From the NCBI RefSeq assembly GCF_027596085.1, contig NC_072450.1, positions 27,693,223 through 27,757,222 on the forward strand: DNA of 64,000 nt. Direction: 5' to 3'. Below the pieces are notes generated by a model. That model did no database searches, was not told where the DNA came from, and was given only the letters and a program-made list of their open reading frames with translations. Below are positions 58,800-64,000 of the stretch, one piece after another. The translations under genes were made by a program, and so were the position numbers. How positions within the stretch are numbered: the stretch's first letter is position 1; the number at the start of each line of letters is the position of its first letter. This DNA is from Anoplopoma fimbria. Taxonomy: Eukaryota > Chordata > Actinopteri > Perciformes > Anoplopomatidae.

Positions 58800-60230
58800 A
58801 CAAATCTAGATTTTTATTGTTCTTATTTCGTAATGCTTTTACACTGCGGGTACCTCGAATGAGGGCGTGGCTGCTGTCAATTCTCAAGTCAAATTGTACG
58901 AATTGTTAATGCTTAGCAACATCTACCTTTATTTATTTAAACCTGGTTACCTGGTTTCTGAATAGAGTTTGCTGGGAAATGTTTGTTGGTGTAGCGCTCG
59001 CTAGTTAGTCGAGTGCCGTTCTGAACTTGGTACATATAAACAGCCTTAATGTATGCTAGGTGGGCATGCTACCATGCTTCCACAATGTTTTTTTAGAAGG
59101 TAACTCAACGACAATGACAGTAGGTTCCATCTACAATGGTTTGATTTGAATTCAACACATGCTCAAGTTTTGTTTCTATTTTATTACCAAACAAAATAAT
59201 TCCTCAAGTACCTTCGGATTACTTTGTCTCCATTTAAGCAGAGACACGAGACAGAAGACAGCGGACCCCACCCTTCCCTTAAGAATTGTCTAATTGATAC
59301 AAGTACCTTTAGTCCTGTCCTGAAGTGGTAGATTTCGCTCTTTCCAAGCAGTCGGCTTTTCTCAAATGCACTGTCACCAAACTTCTTGGCTGTCACTGCA
59401 CTCTTTGTTCCCTGCCTATGAGTGGCAGTCACCCCACTGCCTGCATTCCAAAAAGCTATCAGCGATTATATAACAGACAATCAAGGCAAGATGAATATTT
59501 TCAACAAAAGAGAACAGGCCAATCTAGTCTTATTGAGTCCACACCTGTGTATGAATCTCACAAGTCTCCATAAGCTAAAAAAGAAGAGACAACACAGTTT
59601 AGGAAGTTATTGCTGTTCGTTTATCTACTTTTTATTTGGTGACGCATGAAACCCAAAGCCGTGCCAGAATGCCATTGAAAACACCTTGGCTGCTGACATT
59701 GCGCCATATATCATCCAATATCATCCAATATCATCGCTTCTCACCTTCTCCTCTGCCCGTCCAGTTAAAATATTTCCCCTCTTCTCAACTAATAAGCTGC
59801 AGCAGAGGGCTTACTAAATCAATTTTTGTTTTAAATTAGCACATTTTGCGCATGCGCACCACACAAACAAAGGCTGGTGTTTGGTGAAGGAGGTAAAATA
59901 TCTGGATCTGGTAGGGTCTTCAAAATCTTCAAAGATAAGTTAGCTAGCTTCTCCGTATTTTGTCCATAGTCCATTTGCTCATTCACTTACATGAATGACT
60001 ATTAAATACTTATTTAATTCATGGGAATGTTTGTAGCATTACTGTCCAGTTTTACAGCAATGAACAGAGGAGCTCTATAAGTTAGAGTTGAGAATTTTGA
60101 AGGCAATCCTATATGCTACATGGAGCCAGCTAGATCCATGCTGCCTACACCAGAAACCTCAGCTCCCTAAACCCCTGGATTCCACTCTGTCACCTAGACA
60201 AACCCTTTCCCTCCTCAGCTAGGGTATCCT
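58800..60230. other. Spacer between C19orf12-like copies, mostly unrecognised
   Basis: AT-rich DNA without a supported gene. TATCATCCAA is repeated near 59707-59733. From about 60120 the sequence turns CT-rich and may be the 5' remnant of the retroelement that follows. Confidence 0.45.
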
Positions 60231-60244
60231 GCTGCCTCCATTGT

Positions 60245-60405
60245 GCCACCTCAGCATGTGCATGTTGAGACCTTGGGAAAGACACACAACCCCAATTGCT
60301 CCCGTAGGCTGTACCTTCGGTGTGTGATTGGGTATGAATGTTAGTAAGTCCTGATAGTCAGGTAGCACCTTGCATGATAGCCCCTGCCATCAGTGTATGA
60401 TTATA
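60245..60405 (+). mobile_element. Degraded SINE fragment
   Basis: It matches the body of the SINE at 4340-4490: CCTTGGGAAAGACACACAAC, then TTGCTCCCGTAGG, CTTCGGTGTGTG and GGTAGCACCTTGCATGATAG. Both the tRNA head and the L2 tail are missing. Confidence 0.65.
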
Positions 60406-60479
60406 TCCATTTACTATTTACCCTACAGTGCACATACCGCAATACTAGAAACCCAAGCTAGACAATTATCAAGATTGAT

Positions 60480-62433
60480 GGGAGCGCCCCTTCCTCGTGC
60501 ATGTATGGCCAACCCCCAAGCACAGTCCAACTCCTTACCACAACCAGATTTGGCCTTGTTGCTACATCTTTTCCAACTTCAGCGCCAAGCCGTCCCTTTC
60601 CTCCTGCTACCATAATATCCTTTGTTGCAGCCCTGCAGCACCTGAACCGGAAGCACAGCGTCCTGTGGTGGACCCCTCCAACCTGCTGCGGCCTCCTTGC
60701 CTGAGGGCCTGATATCCTCTAGCTCAAACTGTACCAACTACTCCTGGTGTCCTTTCCATTCCCTAACTTCCAAGGAAGGCACTGGTGCGGACCCTCTTTC
60801 CCAGCACACTCAAGCTCCCACTGGTATTCTCCTTCCTCAACCTCTACAAGCTGCTACTGGGTTCCATCCTCTTCCTCCACTACATGCTGCTAGTGCTGTT
60901 CCCTACAGCACATACCAGCTGCAGCTGACATCTGTTCACAGCCTTGCATCCTTGGCTAGGACAGTGTTGTCACCTACCACATTGCCTGTTTACCACCCTA
61001 CTGCTTCCAGGTCACACCACAAAGGCCCGACATTCACTCATTTCATTCGTGATGACCCGCAGGAATTTGCCATGCTCAAAATGGCCCTCCATAACCTCCT
61101 ATATCCAGAGGAACCAGAGCAGTTAAAATATCATATATTGCTTGACCACCTGAAGCTGGATACCGACCGTCACCTTGCACGCCCTCATGCCAATAGCCCC
61201 TATCCTTACTCCTTTGCACTCGCTGTCCTTCAACTGTCCTGTGTTATGGTCAACCCCATCATTTGGTATCAAGTGAAATCAGTGCCATCCAAGTTGCCAA
61301 TAATGCAGACTGTGCAAGATCCACCCAGACTGGAAAGTCATATAACCTTATTGACTTTGCCACCTGGTTGGATGCCGAAGCTGAGTGTTCACTCAAAGTT
61401 CTTAGAGTGCTCTTAAGCTACAAAGGTACAAAGCTACAAAGGTACAAAGATCTACGGCATCTGTGATGACGGCACCCAAAGGACAATGATCTCCACTGCT
61501 GGTTCCTACCTTCAGTTGGATGGGGTGGCAGAGTATCTTTTGTTCTGCGAACTGTCCCCTAGACTGAAACGCTTGAAGGTAATAAGGTCACCTTCAACAT
61601 CTCATCTCCCTCTAACACCTCAAAGAAATTCCCTATCAAGGAAGCCTTTACATCTCTCCATCTTGAATCAACAGACCTACCCTGCCCACGTTTTCTACTC
61701 CTTCAGGCATTTGCCAGGCCTACCCATTCAGCCATTTAATAGGGTTCAGCCTGTCCTAGTAATTTGATCAGATCAGAGGTCAACATTAAAAGGGAGGACC
61801 TATAAGTGCCATGTTTGTAATCTCATTTCTTTACCTGCCATTCTGGAGGAGGACTCTATACCACTCCCTGACGCAGCTCACAAGAGTCAAATATGAAAAT
61901 CATACTTAAGGGGTGGCTGTTGTGAAGAGCAGGTCTGGAGGCAGAGCTGTCTGAGGAGGAGCAGGAAGTGGAAGGGGCTGGCTTGATTAAAGCCTATATA
62001 GGGGGATTAAGTTCCAGTGTGAGCCCTTTTTGCCCTGACCTGCAGCAGAACCCTGGGCTCTGTACTGGACTCAAGCCTTGTCTGAGTAAATATGTGAGTT
62101 TCTTTTCTCTATGAACATTGATTGAAGTACCTTTAATTATTAAGTTCAAACTAATGAAAATTGTGTTAATTCTAGTCTGTTAAAGAGTCACCAAGTAATG
62201 CTTCCTTTGTATTGCAGTTATGGTAATAATACATTTGATATATTTCTCATAAAAACAGCATAGATTGTACCAGCCTCATGTGCCCTGCACCTGGTTACAA
62301 TAAATCAGTTGAAGTGGTTTCTCCTGGTGTTTCATTGTGCCTGACCTCATACCCATAGTGTTTGTCAAATAATGTGGTAATCAGCCCACCCTCATGCAGT
62401 CCTGAATGGTGAATATTCCACAGTGCCCTTACA
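60480..62433 (+). mobile_element. Decayed BEL/Pao-like LTR retroelement (gag and protease remnants plus 3' LTR)
   Basis: A 239-codon frame (60697-61416) contains FTHFIRDDPQEFAMLKMALH and continues to LKYHILLDHLKLD and NSPYPYSFALAVLQ, resembling the gag-type domain of BEL/Pao elements. The frame then shifts: QPHHLVSSEISAIQ-like sequence continues in another frame near 61250-61330. Downstream, GICDDGTQRTMI followed by YLQLDG and by HLPGLPIQPFNRVQPVLVI (to about 61767) resembles the retropepsin region. Polymerase and integrase are absent. A purine-rich tract and an LTR-like block follow. With frameshifts, stops and large deletions it is not functional. The clade assignment is inferred from motifs. 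Confidence 0.6.
61918..62433 (+). mobile_element. Candidate solo 3' LTR of the BEL/Pao-like element
   Basis: It begins TGTTGTGAAGAGC right after a purine-rich CTTAAGGGGTGGC tract and may end CCCTTACA (TG...CA). It has a TATA-like CCTATATAGG near 61993 and AATAAA near 62300. Sequence homologous to the copy A 3' flank resumes just after the end. No 5' LTR was found, so the borders are inferred. Confidence 0.5.
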
Positions 62434-62494
62434 ATCAAGGGAATTTTAAATATGCAAATAATCAATCAAAAGCATATTAGCTTCAAATGTTTAA

Positions 62495-62500
62495 TTTATT
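62495..62500 (-). other. Candidate polyadenylation signal of C19orf12-like copy B
   Basis: AATAAA on the minus strand, about 740 bp past the copy B stop, in the position homologous to 56917-56927. Confidence 0.45.
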
Positions 62501-62929
62501 TGAAAATTCTAAACAGAGGTATGTTAAAAACACTCCGATAGAGAGTGGAGAAGAGATTCAATTCTAGAATAAATGACTCTCCGGGGACAATATCTTATAG
62601 TTTAAAAGCAGAGGAAAGTTTGAGTTGACATCATTCTCTCATATGAAACACTATTTATGCTAATGTCACTATCCATTCAATATTGAGTAACATGTATTGT
62701 AAGTATTGACATTAAAGGATACCTAAGTATTCTTTTATGCAGATTTTTATGTTCAGCATAATATCTAATACCAATATGTTAGACATTTGCCATGCATTAA
62801 TGTCACTACTGTTGCAATTGGTCAAGGTGGTGCTAATTTAAATTAATTAATCACGGCCGGTAGGCTCAATCCATAATAAAACTTCATAATTTATCAGTCG
62901 ATTTCAGTTTTCTTTTCATAATTTGAACC

Positions 62930-63060
62930 TGAAAATATATGTAGTGGCGTAAAAAAGTACTATATCTGCCTCTGAATTGTCGTGTAGTAGAAGTATAAAT
63001 TGGCATAAAATGGAAATACACAAGTACCTTGTAATTTGTAAATGTCTGTAGTATCCCCTA
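62930..63060 (-). repeat. AAGTAC-rich repeat (family R3), degraded copy 3
   Basis: ATATCTGCCTCTGAATTG and GTAGTAGAAGTATAAA match 57465-57540. This is the duplicate of the repeat in the copy A 3' UTR, with the AAGTAC end largely lost. Confidence 0.6.
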
Positions 63061-63238
63061 CTGCTGTTAGGATAGAAACTCTGAAGATAGCAGAGACTAA
63101 CTACTCCATTTGGCACAGATATCAAAGTGAAACATCCATGATTCAAAGCTTTTCCGGTTAAGTACAAAAAATATGTTGCAAGTACTTGTTGTGCTTGGCA
63201 GGCCTGATCACCCTTAAAAGTCCAGGTGTAGTCAGAAC

Positions 63239-63504
63239 TCAGTCTTTATAGTGCACTTCTGCTCGGAGTTCCTTTGTGACGTAGTTCAGCAACACGGCTG
63301 TGACCTGCTGCTGGAGAGTGACGTTGCCCATCACAAGGGCGATGAGCTGGGCCGCGTCCATCCAGTCCAGGTTGTCTAAGACGCTCGCAACTTGATCGTA
63401 GAGCTTCTGTCGCTGGGCAGGAGGCAACTCCATCAGGATCTGAGGCAGAGGCCTAAACTGTCCGCTGGTCAGCCAGCTGCCCAAGAGACCGCCTACTGCT
63501 CCAC
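63239..63504 (-). CDS. c19orf12: C19orf12-like membrane protein, copy B (last coding exon; gene continues past the right edge)
   Basis: After a CTACTAG acceptor the exon encodes [20 protein letters not shown], then [20 protein letters not shown], and ends [13 protein letters not shown] at a TGA. It contributes 87 codons after the split glycine. It is about 95 percent identical to copy A exon 2 but keeps [12 protein letters not shown] and a longer EVHYKD C-terminus, closer to human EIQYDD. Exon 1 is not present between 63505 and 64000, so it lies outside the window or is missing. The splice site is intact and there are no stops, so it is probably functional. Confidence 0.82.
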
Positions 63505-63639
63505 CTAGTAGAGACACAGAGGGGGGGTAAAGGGTCAGTTACAGGGTCACAGCGGACACTGTTCTACCTGTTGGGATGTAAAGGGCTGAATATTCCTTCT
63601 TGTCTTCTTTCTTTTAACGTGTGGTTCACTCTCACCTCT

Positions 63640-64000
63640 ACAAGGTTACAAGGTTTTTATATGTCATTATACAACGAAATTTAGATTGTAGTCCCAATTT
63701 GATACATAGGAAAGAAAGCAAACAACAACAACAAAAAACTATTATATGTGGAGGGTGAATTGAGGAGTCTCACAGCCAAAGTAAAGAAGCTGTTTTGGGT
63801 GGTTCGGCAGCTGATACAGCAGGTGGCAGCAGGTTAAAAAAAGGTTGTGGCTGTGATGGATTTTGTCCTTTTTAATATTCTTGTAACTCTTCGCAGGCTC
63901 CTCTTCTCACCAATGTCACACTGATGCTCAGTAGATGGGTGTCAATGATGTATTGGGGCGTTTTTTATCGCCGCTGTAGAGCCCTCCTGTCATGGGACGC
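63640..64000 (-). mobile_element. LINE fragment (CR1/Rex-type) cut by the window edge
   Basis: TATGTCATTATACAACGAAA is followed by degraded coding-like sequence: GAGTCTCACAGCCAAAGTAA, then AGAAGCTGTTTTGGGTGG and CAGCTGATACAGCAGGTGGC. This resembles the 3' part of a fish LINE read on the minus strand. It lies upstream of copy B exon 2 on that strand, in its intron. Confidence 0.5.

Overview
The window is nuclear genomic DNA of a ray-finned (probably percomorph) teleost. It has large multi-exon vertebrate genes with canonical GT/AG splice sites, fish-type SINE and LINE debris, abundant (CA)n microsatellites and CpG-rich promoters. I saw nothing prokaryotic or plasmid-like, and no new defence, toxin or mobile system.

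Layout. (1) 1-12.9 kb, minus strand: the 5' part of a tetraspanin gene, cd81. Exon 1 is at 12.6 kb and exon 2 at 4.8 kb; the remaining exons must lie left of position 1. The introns are mostly unique or degraded repeat DNA. (2) 13-17 kb: intergenic, with a 5'-truncated Rex1/CR1-like LINE. (3) 17.4-25.4 kb, minus strand: a complete 11-exon tryptophan hydroxylase 1 gene (tph1, 483 codons), with every splice junction resolved. (4) 25.7-33.7 kb: intergenic repeats, including an L2 3' end, a Rex1-like tail and a perfect 28-bp palindrome. (5) 34.1-51.3 kb, plus strand: a complete 23-exon AP-2 clathrin adaptor alpha gene (ap2a2-like, 956 codons), with a CpG island, an intron-1 minisatellite and one AT-AC (U12-type) intron. 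(6) 51.3-56.9 kb: ap2a2 3' flank and LINE debris. (7) 57-63.5 kb, minus strand: two tandem C19orf12-like genes. Copy A is complete; copy B shows only its last exon before the window ends. A decayed BEL/Pao-like retroelement lies between them.

The genes do not form a functional unit. CD81 is a plasma-membrane organiser, TPH1 makes serotonin, AP-2 alpha drives clathrin-mediated endocytosis, and C19orf12 is a membrane protein of mitochondria and ER. In human, CD81, AP2A2 and TPH1 all map to 11p15, so the first three may be an old synteny remnant.

Observations most worth a second look: the AT-AC intron in the AP-2 alpha appendage; a 300-bp duplication around tph1 carrying a 30-bp perfect copy of tph1 coding sequence; UG-repeat tracts at 3' splice sites in both tph1 and ap2a2; the perfect palindrome at 29.9 kb; and signs of gene conversion between the C19orf12 copies.
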